DNA from: Candidatus Vicinibacter proximus
GTDB taxonomy: Bacteria; Bacteroidota; Bacteroidia; Chitinophagales; Saprospiraceae
Assembly (NCBI GenBank): GCA_016713905.1
Contig: JADJOE010000001.1
Coordinates: 1,551,001-1,615,000 of the forward strand
Direction: 5' to 3'
DNA: 64,000 bases
In this document: positions 34,908 through 44,628 of the stretch, piece by piece
How positions within the stretch are numbered: the stretch's first letter is position 1
Layout: each line of letters opens with the position of its first letter
Notes under the pieces: generated by a model
Databases searched by the model: none
Told to the model about the DNA's origin: nothing
The model's input: the letters and a program-made list of their open reading frames with translations, nothing else
Position numbers and translations under genes: made by a program

Positions 34908-37748
34908 TTATAAAACTATATTTATCATTCTGCCAGGTACAATTATGATTTTTTTGATTGACTGACCTTCGACCCACTTTTTTATTTCATCCAGCAATAG
35001 AACTTCCTGCATGAGTTCTGATTCTGGTTTCGATTTACTTACAGGCCATTCACATCGTTTTTTACCATTTATACTCACCGGGTAGTTTATTTCATCCGAA
35101 GTAAGAAAAGCTTCATTATGTACGGGCATATCCTGTTGGTGAACAGAACCATGGCCACCGGAGGCAAAATAAATTTCTTCTGTTATGAAAGGTGCGAATG
35201 GCGCAAGAAGATTATTTAGCGGCAATAGAATATCTTTTTTATTGCAATTTAATTTTCGTAATTCATTCACACAAATCATAAAAGCACTAACAGAAGTATT
35301 GAATGAAAGCACCTGAACGTCGTTATTTACTTTCCGGATGCAAGTATGCAGTATTTTCAATTCCTCGGAAGTTGGAGTTTCGTCTGAAAGTTTGAACTGG
35401 TTTTTATCCCCATAAAATAACTGGTAATATTTTTTAAGAAAGCCTGCAACTCCACTGATTCCTTTTGTATCCCATGGTTTAGAATCTTCAATCGGACCCA
35501 GAAACATTTCATACATTCTAAAACAATCTGCCCCATACTCTTCCACTACATCATCCGGGTTTACCACATTGTGGTATCGTTTGGACATTTTACCAACTTC
35601 CGTTTTCGTTTTTATTTTAAAGTCTTTTGGTAAAGCATTAATGTCTCCCACTGAATTTTCATTTTCAAAAATTGCACTGGAATGATCGGATCTCCATTCC
35701 AAAAACTTTTGTATGCCATCCAAATTTAAATGTGCCTCACTTGTTCCGTAGTTAATTACAAAATCTTTATGTACCGGAATGTGAGCAATTGCATCAGAAG
35801 AATACTTTTGAGATATGTCGTTTGAAATAAAGTGTGGCGGTTGACTTTCCTTGACCAGGCAAATGCTTTCAATCATTCCTTGTATCATACCCTGATTAAC
35901 TAATTTTTTAAAGGGTTCAGTAGTGGGTACATATCCAAGATCGTTCAAAAATTTATGCCAAAAACGCGCATACATCAGATGGCCTACTGCATGCTCAGTT
36001 CCTCCAATATAAAGATCTACATCTTTCCAGTAGGCCATGTTTTCTTTAGAGGCAAATTCAGTGTTATTCTTAGCGTCCATGTATCTGAGGAAATACCAGC
36101 TCGAGCCGGCGTAACCGGGCATGGTATCCGTTTCTCTTGTTTTGCCTTCTTCAAAATTGACCCATTCGCCTGCAGCGGCTAAAGGTGATTTGCCACCGGA
36201 ACTCGCGCTGATTTGGTCAATTTGGGGAAGTGTGAGAGGTAATTCTGATTCTTCCATTGGATGGCATACCCCTTCATGGTCATAGAAGACTGGGAATGGC
36301 TCCCCCCAATACCTTTGACGGCTGAAGTTTGCATCGCGCATTCTGTATTGCACCTTTTCTTTGCCTATTTGGCGACTTACTATTTCACCGATGATTTTGT
36401 GGATGGCATCTTTTACGGATAGGCCATTGAGTATACCTGAATTTATCATATACCCATTTTTTTCTTCCAGTCCGGCATTTGGAAAAGAAGACTGATCCAC
36501 TACAGTGACTATAGGAAGGTTAAATTTCAATGCAAATGCCTGGTCTCTTAAATCATGACCCGGTACTGCCATTATTGCTCCCGTGCCGTATTCTATGAGA
36601 ACATATTCGGATATCCAGATAGGTATATTCTCTCCTGAAATCGGATGGATGGCATAGGATCCGGTGAAAACCCCGGTTACGGTTTTTGTGTCTGCAAGTC
36701 TTTCTCGATCTGTTCTTTTATTGACATACTCCAGGTATTCTCCTACCACTTGTTTATGGGGGTCGGTGGTAAGTTCATTTACCATCTCATGTTCAGGAGC
36801 AATAACCATAAAACTCACTCCAAAAATTGTGTCGGGTCTGGTGGTGAAAATCTCTAAACTTTGATTGCTGTCTTTTATTCTAAAATTTATCTGAGCTCCG
36901 GTAGATCTTCCAATCCAATTTTTTTGCATGGTTTTTAAGGCTTCAGACCATTCCAGATTGTCCAGATCATTCAACAATCTTTCGGCGTAAGCAGAGATAC
37001 GTAATGCCCATTGCATCATTGGTTTTTTCTCTACAGGAAATCCACCTCTTTCTGAAACACCGTCTTTTATTTCGTCATTGGCTAGTACGGTACCCAAGCC
37101 TTCACACCAATTTACAAAACTTTCTTTTCTATATGCCAGACGATAGTTCATCAGGATATTGGATTTTTTAATCGATGACATGGTATGCCATTCATCTGCA
37201 GTAAAATTTATATCTTCTAATCCAAATGCCTGCGCGTCAACAGATCCGTTGGTTTCGAAATGACTAATTAATTCGTCAATCGGTCTTGCACTTTTAAGGG
37301 TTATGTTGAAGTAATGATTAAATAGCTTTAAGAATATCCATTGCGTCCAACGATAGTAGGTAGGATCACAGGTTATGACCTCACGGCTCCAGTCGTAGTT
37401 CAGACCTATATTTGAAAGTTGGTCGCGATATCTTTGGATGTTATCCATGGTGGATTTAGAAGGATGCACTCCTGTCTGAATGGCATATTGCTCGGCGGGC
37501 AAACCAAATGCATCAAATCCCATTGGATGTAATACATTGTAACCACTCATCTTTTTATGTCTTGCTACAATATCGGAGGCAATATATCCCAATGGATGGC
37601 CAACATGTAGACCGGCCCCTGAAGGATAGGGAAACATATCCAGTACGTAATACTTAGGTTTTGAAAAATTATCTTCTACTTTGTAAACTTGATTGTTCTG
37701 CCAGTATTGTTTCCATTTTTTTTCTATTTCCCTATGATTGTAGTCCAT
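34908..37748 (-). CDS. leuS: leucine-tRNA ligase
   Basis: Class I aminoacyl-tRNA synthetase that charges tRNA-Leu. 946 residues with the HIGH-type motif 'GAGLHVGHPLGYIASD', the CP1 editing domain (about 230-430, with 'TTRPDTIFGVSFMV'), a zinc/insert region, the KMSKS-type loop 'VGKMSKRYHNVVNPDD' and the anticodon-binding C-terminus. An insertion around 630-700 ('IQKFLEWRSDHSSAIFENEN') is present, as in other Bacteroidota LeuRS. Convergent with the TonB receptor gene. Confidence 0.96.
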   Translation of the reverse strand: MDYNHREIEKKWKQYWQNNQVYKVEDNFSKPKYYVLDMFPYPSGAGLHVGHPLGYIASDIVARHKKMSGYNVLHPMGFDAFGLPAEQYAIQTGVHPSKSTMDNIQRYRDQLSNIGLNYDWSREVITCDPTYYRWTQWIFLKLFNHYFNITLKSARPIDELISHFETNGSVDAQAFGLEDINFTADEWHTMSSIKKSNILMNYRLAYRKESFVNWCEGLGTVLANDEIKDGVSERGGFPVEKKPMMQWALRISAYAERLLNDLDNLEWSEALKTMQKNWIGRSTGAQINFRIKDSNQSLEIFTTRPDTIFGVSFMVIAPEHEMVNELTTDPHKQVVGEYLEYVNKRTDRERLADTKTVTGVFTGSYAIHPISGENIPIWISEYVLIEYGTGAIMAVPGHDLRDQAFALKFNLPIVTVVDQSSFPNAGLEEKNGYMINSGILNGLSVKDAIHKIIGEIVSRQIGKEKVQYRMRDANFSRQRYWGEPFPVFYDHEGVCHPMEESELPLTLPQIDQISASSGGKSPLAAAGEWVNFEEGKTRETDTMPGYAGSSWYFLRYMDAKNNTEFASKENMAYWKDVDLYIGGTEHAVGHLMYARFWHKFLNDLGYVPTTEPFKKLVNQGMIQGMIESICLVKESQPPHFISNDISQKYSSDAIAHIPVHKDFVINYGTSEAHLNLDGIQKFLEWRSDHSSAIFENENSVGDINALPKDFKIKTKTEVGKMSKRYHNVVNPDDVVEEYGADCFRMYEMFLGPIEDSKPWDTKGISGVAGFLKKYYQLFYGDKNQFKLSDETPTSEELKILHTCIRKVNNDVQVLSFNTSVSAFMICVNELRKLNCNKKDILLPLNNLLAPFAPFITEEIYFASGGHGSVHQQDMPVHNEAFLTSDEINYPVSINGKKRCEWPVSKSKPESELMQEVLLLDEIKKWVEGQSIKKIIIVPGRMINIVL

Positions 37749-38314
37749 TTGCCTGATTTTAAAGCAAAAATATGGAAATTGAGTAAGAAATCATGGATTA
37801 CTTAATTTATATTTGGCAATTAGCGAGTATTCTAGCGGATATGAAGGGGGTAAGGATGATATGCATAAGGAAAACACAATTTAGGTTCGGGTTTCTCTAC
37901 CATTATTGCTGGCAAAGATTTAAAATATTTTTATTCAAAAGTTACCATCTGGAATCTTAACATGTTAAAAATGAATTACGTCAGGTTAAGTGTAAAATTA
38001 AATATTTGACCAAGCTGGTTTATTAGAAAGTGCAAGTTTTCTAATCTTGGTTTATCTTATGATGTTGAGAAAATTTATGGATAATTTCATTAAATTGATA
38101 CAATTGAATATTCATCTTGACAACTTAAGGTTGGTTTGAATGCCATTTTAAAGCCTTTTTTGTTCTAATATTAATTTTTCTTTTCGTGAATTCACATCAA
38201 AATATATTGGGTGATTTATTGAATAATTAGGGAGCTGATAAATATTCGATAATTATTCTGGGATCCGACATTAATTAAAAAGTAATTAAAATTTTGAAAA
38301 AAAAACATAAAATA
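37749..38314. other. long AT-rich intergenic stretch upstream of the norZ promoter
   Basis: No supported ORF, tRNA or repeat. It contains the leuS promoter on the minus strand, not resolvable by eye. Confidence 0.35.
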
Positions 38315-38350
38315 TTTGGACTTCAACATAATAACGGATATATTTGTCCG
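38315..38350 (+). promoter_or_regulatory. norZ promoter with overlapping operator-like dyad
   Basis: TTTG (38315-38318), 20-nt spacer, TATATTTG (38339-38346), an exact TAnnTTTG. An imperfect dyad CGGATA-TATT-TGTCCG (38335-38350) covers the -7 box. A repressor bound there would block initiation, and the Rrf2 regulator gene downstream of norZ is the natural candidate. The distance to norZ leaves a leader of about 235 nt, which includes a small ORF. Confidence 0.6.
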
Positions 38351-38449
38351 AAATACAATTAATAGTTAGTCTAAGTATATAAATAGAAAATATCAGATTA
38401 TTTGAGGGTGTAATTATTTATTACATCGGGAGGTGTTTGGTATGCCGAA

Positions 38450-38578
38450 ATGAACTTTTCGGAGGAGCGTTTAAAAGTTAAAGTGAGGCTTTTAATTTTC
38501 ATTTTACTTGGATGGGTCTGCATGTTCCATTCGAGCAGATATGGTTATGGATCAAAGTTTATTGATTATAAAATTTAA
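38450..38578 (+). CDS. possible 42-residue single-pass membrane protein upstream of norZ
   Basis: ATG at 38450 to TAA at 38578, encoding a Lys/Arg-rich start ('MNFSEERLKVKVR') and one hydrophobic helix ('LLIFILLGWVCMF'). It lies inside the predicted norZ leader and ends 9 bp before the norZ start; GGGAGG stands about 20 nt upstream, rather far for a ribosome site. Small membrane peptides often accompany respiratory oxidases, so it may be real, but the evidence is only its position and composition. Confidence 0.35.
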   Translation: MNFSEERLKVKVRLLIFILLGWVCMFHSSRYGYGSKFIDYKI

Positions 38579-38587
38579 TTAGTTGAT

Positions 38588-40969
38588 ATGGAAAATCAAA
38601 ATACTTCTTCGAAGAGCATCAGTTATATAATGAATACAAAAAACTGGTGGGGACCTTTAACTTTTATTTTAATCATCAGCATATTGGGTGTTGGTATGAT
38701 TGGGTATCAGACCTATATTGATGCTCCGCCAATGTCTGGTTTTACTGACGATAAGGGGAATGTTGTGATAGATAAGAAAACTCTTGAGCATGGACAAGAG
38801 GTGTTTCACAAGTATGCACTAATGGAGTATGGAAGTTTTTTTGGTGATGGAGCACAGCGAGGTCCGGATTTTACGGCAGAGGCACTCCACAAAATGTCGG
38901 TTTTTATGGCAGACTTTTATGCTAAAGAATTTACTGCTGAAAAGGGAAGTGCTCCTGATGAATTTATGGTGAAGCAAATCGAAGAGCGCATCAAGCAGGA
39001 ACTAAAGGAGAATCGATATGATAAAGTACGTGATATGGTTGCGCTTACCCCGGCACAGAATTACGCTCATGCACAATTGCAAAATTATTATTTGGGTATT
39101 TACAAGGGAGGAAAAACGGAGAAAGGTTTTCCGCCTTCAAATTATATTACAGACGATAAAGAACTAAAGGATTTAAGTTCTTTCTTTTTTTGGGGCGCCT
39201 GGGTATGTGTTACGGAACGCCCAGGAACCACTTATAGTTACACACACAATTGGCCCTATGATCCGGGGTCAGGGAACACCCCTACTTCTCCTGTAATACT
39301 TTGGAGTGTGTTAGGATTATTGGCTTTTGTATTAATGTGCGGAATAGTGCTTTATTTCATAGGACAATACAATCAGTTACCTAATAAATTTTTTAAACCA
39401 TCCACAAAAGATTTATTTTCAATGGAGCGAGTCGCCAGATTTTCTCCAACTCCAACACAAAGGGCGAGTTTTAAATTTTTCTTTGTAGCCATACTGCTAT
39501 TTTTTCTGCAGGTTTCCAGCGGGCTCATCACGATTAATGATTTTATCAACTGGTTAAGTTACATAGGCATAAATATTTCTGATGATGTCCCTGTAACCAT
39601 ATCCAGAAGTTGGCATTTAATGCTTTCCCTATATTGGATTTCTACCTGTTGGATTGCCTCCTCCATTTTTATATTGCCGATACTTTCTAAAAAGGAAGTA
39701 AAAGGTCAATTGGTTTTGGTAAATACCTTATTTGTTTTGTTGTTTCTTCTTGTTGGAGGTTCGTTAACCGGCATGGTAATGGGTCCCTTGGGATTAATGG
39801 GTAAGTGGTGGTATTGGTTAGGTCATCAGGGATGGGAGTTTGTAGACTTTGGGAAAGTTTACCAGGTATTGCTGATGGGAATATTTATTTTATGGGGCAC
39901 TGTTGTATATCGTGGCATTAAGCCTGCGCTTATTAAAGGACAGGCATGGAATCTACCAAACTGGATTTTGTATTCTGTTATTGGCATTCCATTGTTGTTT
40001 CTGTCCGGATTTGTTGCGAAACCGGAGACTAATTTCGTGATTGCCGATTTTTGGCGATGGATGGTGATTCATATGTGGGTGGAGGCTTTTTTTGAAGTTT
40101 TCATTACGGTTATCGTTTCCTATCTGATGGTATTGATGGGTTTAGTAAGCAGACAGGCGGCCATCCGAGTTGTTTATTTTGCAACTGTATTATTTTTAGG
40201 TACTGGGCTACTTGGCATCTCCCATAATTTTTATTGGAATGCTAAACCTGTTGCGACCATGGCATTGGGTAGTGTGTTCTCTACTTTACAATTTGTGCCA
40301 CTGATATTACTGACCGTAGAGGCATGGCGCTTTAAGAACATGCCAAAATTTGCTGTTGGTGATGTAGAACATAAACAGTTAGGCAATTTTGGATTTCCTG
40401 AAGTGTTCTTATTTTTAATTGCGGTCAACTTTTGGAATTTTTTTGGTGCCGGAGTTTTGGGCATTATCATCAATTTGCCCATCATGAATTATTTCGAGCA
40501 TGGAACATATCTGACCGTTAATCACGCCCATGCCGCATTAATGGGCGTTTATGGAAATATTTCTATTGCAGCGCTGCTTTTTGCTTCGAGGTTGTTGATC
40601 AAGGATAAAAATTGGAACACAAAAGTAGTTACGTTCTCTTTCTGGTCAATCAATGTTGGACTGATGTTAATGGTTGTATTGGATTTATTTCCGGCAGGAT
40701 CTATACAGTTTAAAGCAGTTGTAGAAAGAGGATTGTGGTTTGGACGGTCTTCAGAATTTGTAGATTATGGAGTTTTCAATTCTTTAACCTGGTTGCGTGG
40801 AATTGGGGCAACTGTTTTTTTTGCCGGTGGTGTCATTCCTTTGACATGGTTCATAGTTTCCCGGGTAAAATCATTAAAGTCTAAGGCCAGATCCATTGAG
40901 GAAATGGATCCTCAACCAGTATCCATAAATAAACATGAAGTCGTTTCGGAAGAAGAAATGGTATTTTAA
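38588..40969 (+). CDS. norZ: quinol-dependent nitric oxide reductase (qNor)
   Basis: Reduces two NO to N2O with electrons from quinol at the inner membrane. 793 residues: an N-terminal extension with one helix and a periplasmic domain (about 40-235, equivalent to NorC but with no CxxCH haem site), then a NorB-like 12-helix core. Haem and iron ligands are His residues in 'SRSWHLMLSLYWIS', 'VIHMWVEAFFEVF', 'LLGISHNFYWN' and 'LTVNHAHAALMGVYGN'. The fused N-domain without haem c defines the qNor type. A single gene with its own promoter and terminator; a likely detoxification enzyme, since no nirS/nirK gene is nearby. Confidence 0.93.
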   Translation: MENQNTSSKSISYIMNTKNWWGPLTFILIISILGVGMIGYQTYIDAPPMSGFTDDKGNVVIDKKTLEHGQEVFHKYALMEYGSFFGDGAQRGPDFTAEALHKMSVFMADFYAKEFTAEKGSAPDEFMVKQIEERIKQELKENRYDKVRDMVALTPAQNYAHAQLQNYYLGIYKGGKTEKGFPPSNYITDDKELKDLSSFFFWGAWVCVTERPGTTYSYTHNWPYDPGSGNTPTSPVILWSVLGLLAFVLMCGIVLYFIGQYNQLPNKFFKPSTKDLFSMERVARFSPTPTQRASFKFFFVAILLFFLQVSSGLITINDFINWLSYIGINISDDVPVTISRSWHLMLSLYWISTCWIASSIFILPILSKKEVKGQLVLVNTLFVLLFLLVGGSLTGMVMGPLGLMGKWWYWLGHQGWEFVDFGKVYQVLLMGIFILWGTVVYRGIKPALIKGQAWNLPNWILYSVIGIPLLFLSGFVAKPETNFVIADFWRWMVIHMWVEAFFEVFITVIVSYLMVLMGLVSRQAAIRVVYFATVLFLGTGLLGISHNFYWNAKPVATMALGSVFSTLQFVPLILLTVEAWRFKNMPKFAVGDVEHKQLGNFGFPEVFLFLIAVNFWNFFGAGVLGIIINLPIMNYFEHGTYLTVNHAHAALMGVYGNISIAALLFASRLLIKDKNWNTKVVTFSFWSINVGLMLMVVLDLFPAGSIQFKAVVERGLWFGRSSEFVDYGVFNSLTWLRGIGATVFFAGGVIPLTWFIVSRVKSLKSKARSIEEMDPQPVSINKHEVVSEEEMVF

Positions 40970-41017
40970 TTTTTATAAGATGCAGGAATAAGTTTTTTGA
41001 AATAGAAACGTCTTAAT

Positions 41018-41049
41018 AGTGTCATCTGCTTAGGCAGGTGGCACTTTTT
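41018..41049 (+). terminator. terminator after norZ
   Basis: 12-bp stem (AGTGTCATCTGC / GGCAGGTGGCACT, with G-T pairs) and loop TTAG, followed by TTTTT on the + strand. Confidence 0.75.
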
Positions 41050-41050
41050 C

Positions 41051-41482
41051 TTATAGTTTTAGATAGGTTTCACCATTCTTTAACCCTTTAATCAGATCAT
41101 GAAGACTGGTTTTTCCGAATACATCCAGTAGCCTGTTTTTTATTGGCTTATACTTGTGGTGAAAAGGGCAGGGTTGATGATCAGAACATTCGTCTAATCC
41201 AAGACTGCATCGGTTGAGTACATCACCATCGATAGCCTGAACAATCCGGATCAGTTTTATTTTAGCCATCTGATTTATCTCTACTTCGAAACCTCCGCCG
41301 GGACCCTTTACAGATTTAATGATTTTATACTTAACTAATTTTTGCAAAATTTTGGAAGTAAAGGCCTCCGGCGATTCAATTTTTTTAGCAACCTCTTGCA
41401 GATTTACACGATGTCCCAGTATAGATTGCGATGCAATGTATATGGAAGAACGAATGGCATATTCACAGGCTTTTGAAAACAT
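41051..41482 (-). CDS. Rrf2 family iron-sulfur transcriptional regulator (NsrR-like)
   Basis: 143 residues: N-terminal winged helix ('SKACEYAIRSSIYIASQS', 'EVAKKIESPEAFTSKILQKL', wing 'SVKGPGGGFEV') and a C-terminal segment with Cys92, Cys99 and Cys105 (C-x6-C-x5-C), the position where IscR and NsrR bind an Fe-S cluster. Fe-S Rrf2 proteins sense NO, iron or redox state. Its place directly after, and convergent with, the NO reductase gene suggests that it senses NO and controls norZ. No known iron-sulfur assembly genes are nearby, which argues against IscR. Confidence 0.88.
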   Translation of the reverse strand: MFSKACEYAIRSSIYIASQSILGHRVNLQEVAKKIESPEAFTSKILQKLVKYKIIKSVKGPGGGFEVEINQMAKIKLIRIVQAIDGDVLNRCSLGLDECSDHQPCPFHHKYKPIKNRLLDVFGKTSLHDLIKGLKNGETYLKL

Positions 41483-41660
41483 TAGTCTATTTTATTATGA
41501 TCCGAGGCAAATATCGACATTGTTTATTATTAAATTTTCAGTATGACTTATTTAATCCAATTTTATTAATAGAATTTTTATTTCAAGGTAAAATAACTGA
41601 AAATACATAATATATTGCCCTGGTGTTTGATCTTGAGTAGTAGGAGGGGTAATTTCATTT

Positions 41661-42882
41661 CTTAACGTTTTTTAAATCCATTTTAGTTAAAATGAAAAAG
41701 ACCAATCTGAATTTCTCATTCAATAATTAAATGATGAGGTATTAAAATCTATTTTGGGTCAGGTTAAAAAAAATGGGGTGAAGCCAGTTTTGCGGTCTTA
41801 TTGGCATTGTTCTTTTTTGTCTTAATACAAAAAAGAACCAAAAAAAATCAAGGCTGTTTTCATTTTTTAACGCTAAAACTGATCTAAAAAGCTAAACAAA
41901 ATAAACTCGCCTTGAGCAGCATTCATAGCGACAGGCCTTAATCTTATAAATTCATTAGCTTATCCGCAAGCGAGCTCAAACAGTATTTTGTTTTTAACGC
42001 TTTGTAAATCCGTTTTAGCTAAAATGAAAAAGGCCGATCTGAATGTCTCCTTCGAAAACTATGTGATGAGGTATTAAAATCTATTTTGGGTCAGGTTAAA
42101 AAAAATGGGGTGAAGCCAGTTTTGCGGTCTTATTGGCATTGTTCTTTTTTGTCTTAATACAAAAAAGAACCAAAAAAAATCAAGGCTGTTTTCATTTTTT
42201 AACGCTAAAACTGATCTAAAAAGCTAAACAAAATAAACTCGCCTTGAGCAGCATTCATAGCGACAGGCCTTAATCTTATAAATTCATTAGCTTATCCGCA
42301 AGCGAGCTCAAACAGTATTTTGTTTTTAACGCTTTGTAAATCCATTTTAGTTAAAATGAAAAAGACCAATCTGAATTTCTCATTCAATAATTAAATGATG
42401 AGGTATTAAAATCTATTTTGGGTCAGGTTAAAAAAAAATGGGGTGAAGCCAGTTTTGCGGTCTTATTGGCATTGTTCTTTTTGTCTTAATACAAAAAGAA
42501 CCAAAAAAAAATCAAGGCTGTTTTCATTTTTTAACGCTAAAACTGATCTAAAAAGCTAAACAAAATAAACTCGCCTTGAGCAGCATTCATAGCGACAGGC
42601 CTTAATCTTATAAATTCATTAGCTTATCCGCAAGCGAGCTCAAACAGTATTTTGTTTTTAACGCTTTGTAAATCCGTTTTAGCTAAAATGAAAAAGGCCG
42701 ATCTGAATGTCTCCTTCGAAAACTATGTGATGAGGTATTAGAATCTATTTTGGGTCAGGTTAAAAAAAAATGGGGTGAAGCCAGTTTTGCGGTCCTATTG
42801 GCATTGTTCTTTTTTGTCTTAATACAAAAAAGAACCAAAAAAAATCAAGGCTGTTTTCATTTTTTAACGCCAAAACGGATGT
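41661..42882 (+). repeat. tandem repeat array, 332-bp unit, alternating subtypes
   Basis: Units start at 41741, 42073, 42405 and 42737 (period exactly 332), with a partial tail before (41661-41740) and a partial last unit. Each unit contains a hairpin GTTCTTTTTTGT / ACAAAAAAGAAC with loop CTTAAT, and a second pairing between ACTCGCCTTGAGC and GCAAGCGAGCTCAAA. Tails alternate: type B (ATTTTAGTTAAAATG, CCAATCTGAATTTCTC) before units 1 and 3, type A (GTTTTAGCTAAAATG, CCGATCTGAATGTCTC) before units 2 and 4, so the true repeat is about 664 bp. No ORF. Confidence 0.92.
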
Positions 42883-42929
42883 AACCCATTTTATGCATTA
42901 GAATTTCTATTCCAAGTCAAAAAATTTCA

Positions 42930-43200
42930 GCTTTCGTTCTTCCGCCAGTGGTCGGACAAGTCCCTCACATATTGCACTGTTGCAGAGATCATTCAGTCAA
43001 TCCATCAACTAATTTTCAAATTTTCAAATTCTCTAATTTTCTCGTTAGCCGCTTTCGCGCCTGCCTGCCGACGCAGTCAGGCAGGGTTCCTTCACGTGAA
43101 GCACTGTCATGCTTCATTCCGCTTTGCGGAAATCGTTCAGTCATCTCTAATTCCCCTACTAGCCGCTTTCGCGGTTCCTTCCTATGAATTGAATTTCTGC
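42930..43200. repeat. cluster of short GC-rich palindromes left of the IS110 element
   Basis: Includes CCTGCCTG/CAGGCAGG (43060/43078), TTCACGTGAA, TTCCGC/GCGGAA, and the phrase GCAGAGATCATTCAGTC followed by repeated CTAATTTTC. A matching segment (GCAGAGATCGTTCAGTC and CTAATTTTC runs) lies right of the transposase at 44690-44750, where CGTGC/GCACG and CTCTGC/GCAGAG hairpins with TGTC loops occur. These look like REP-type repeats. The space 43201-43489 holds no gene. Confidence 0.6.
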
Positions 43201-43489
43201 CGAACTAAGTCATGAGGCCCTTAAACCAATTTCTTTTGAAAGCAGAGTGGAATTAACCACCCTACCTTCGCAAGATTTTTTGCTCTTTCAAATATACAAC
43301 TTTTCTTTACTTATATATCCTCCTATCGGTGGTCAATTTTTAGTTGCCACAAGTATTTATCAATATAGCAAAGTATAATTGATAGCCACACACTCACTTA
43401 TAGTATTTTGGATACAAGGAACGCGGAAGTGGTCTATTCAACTTTTGCTCGTTTTTAATTTATATAGTAAGAAAAGAGTATAATTTTAT

Positions 43490-44563
43490 TTATTTCAATA
43501 TTCCGATTTCATAATCTATTTTATTTAACCAAATTGACCTTATACGATTTAATAGTTTTCGTGAAACTTTAATGATAGCTCTTTTACCTCCTACTTTTAG
43601 TTTTGTATTATTATAATATTGGGTCATAGCAGGATCACGTCTTATTCCTATCCAGGCGGCTTCTAGGATTAAGCTACGCAATCGCTTATGATGTCTACTT
43701 ATTATATGTCCTGTACGAATATGTTCCCCACTGGAAAACTCCGAGGGATAAAAACCAACGAATGCATTTAGTTTTTCGAAACTCTTGAAGCGATTCATGT
43801 CTTCTATTTCCGTTATTAAAGTAATGGCAGTTATTGTGCCCACACCAGGTACCGTTTTTAATCTAGAAGCAATGGGGGCATACTTTTCACTAACTGCTAG
43901 TTTGCGAATATCTTTAAGTACCAGGTTTTTTTCTACCCTTATATTTTCCATCATTTTTATTTGATGGTTTAAAGCAGTTCGTAATGTTCCAAATGAGATA
44001 GGTAGGTCTTTTAACCAGTTTATGAATATATTGCTCCAATTTCCGCTTCCAAACCGTTCGGGAATCTCTATACCTACTTGATATAGCATTCCTTTGATTC
44101 TATTTTTTGATCTGGTCAGGTCTCGTGTTAATTTTTCATTGGTCCGAACTAGTTGACGATCAGCTTCTGTCTCTTGCGATGGGATGTAGATCGGACACAA
44201 CATTCCTGCTTGAAGTGAAGATCCAATACGTTTAGAATCGTTTCTATCTGTTTTTGATTTATTTCCTTTGTCGGTCTGGGGTATGTCTGCTGGATTAACA
44301 ACAATGCAGCTTACACCTTGTCTATCAAATGCTCTCTTTATCCAATAACCGCTAAAACCAGCTTCATAGGCACAACTGAAATTTGCTCCAGGAAATTCAC
44401 GCTGTAAAAATGAAACTAAAATATCTGGATGAGGTGATTGATGAAAACTTCGCAGGTATTGGCTCCCATAATAAAGTGAAACATTCCAACTCTTCAAATG
44501 GACATCTATGCCAACGTAAATGGTTTCTCCTACAAATCCAGCCTTTTGTAATACTTTTGTCAT
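43490..44563 (-). CDS. IS110 family transposase (DEDD recombinase)
   Basis: 357 residues. The N-terminal RuvC-like DEDD domain has 'IYVGIDVHLKSWNVSL' (first Asp), 'CAYEAGFSGYW' (Glu) and 'KTDRNDSKRIG' (two Asp). The C-terminal Transposase_20 domain has helix-hairpin-helix 'TVPGVGTITAITLITEIED' and the conserved Ser region 'FVGFYPSEFSSGE'. The full-length frame suggests an active or recently active element. Enzymes of this family are guided by an RNA from the element's non-coding end; a structured leader lies directly before the start codon. Confidence 0.93.
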   Translation of the reverse strand: MTKVLQKAGFVGETIYVGIDVHLKSWNVSLYYGSQYLRSFHQSPHPDILVSFLQREFPGANFSCAYEAGFSGYWIKRAFDRQGVSCIVVNPADIPQTDKGNKSKTDRNDSKRIGSSLQAGMLCPIYIPSQETEADRQLVRTNEKLTRDLTRSKNRIKGMLYQVGIEIPERFGSGNWSNIFINWLKDLPISFGTLRTALNHQIKMMENIRVEKNLVLKDIRKLAVSEKYAPIASRLKTVPGVGTITAITLITEIEDMNRFKSFEKLNAFVGFYPSEFSSGEHIRTGHIISRHHKRLRSLILEAAWIGIRRDPAMTQYYNNTKLKVGGKRAIIKVSRKLLNRIRSIWLNKIDYEIGILK

Positions 44564-44565
44564 AA

Positions 44566-44628
44566 GGTTTAGTTTTTAGTTATTTAATTTAAATTGTGGC
44601 CTTTGGACCACTTAACTAAAGCTAAACC
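44566..44628 (-). ncRNA. structured leader before IS110 transposase, candidate part of a bridge RNA
   Basis: On the minus strand: outer stem GGTTTAG / CTAAACC (44622-44628 with 44566-44572), continuing stem TTTAGTT / AACTAAA after a small internal loop, then an inner hairpin GTGGTC-CAAA-GGCCAC. The transposase ATG follows two bases later. IS110-group elements encode a guide (bridge) RNA upstream of the gene, so this is the expected place; only this about 63-nt core is visible by eye. Confidence 0.45.

Larger units (their letters stand above)
43490..44628 (-). mobile_element. IS110-family element (minimal extent)
   Basis: Covers the transposase gene and its structured leader. IS110 elements have no conventional inverted repeats, so the true ends cannot be read; the flanking related repeats (42977 and 44690) give outer limits. 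Confidence 0.75.

Noticed and set aside
37749..38314. tRNA or small RNA gene in the leuS-norZ space
   Set aside because: No cloverleaf arms or CCA-type end could be found by eye.
41661..42882. Possible CRISPR array
   Set aside because: The period is 332 bp with no unique spacers of constant length and no cas genes in the window.
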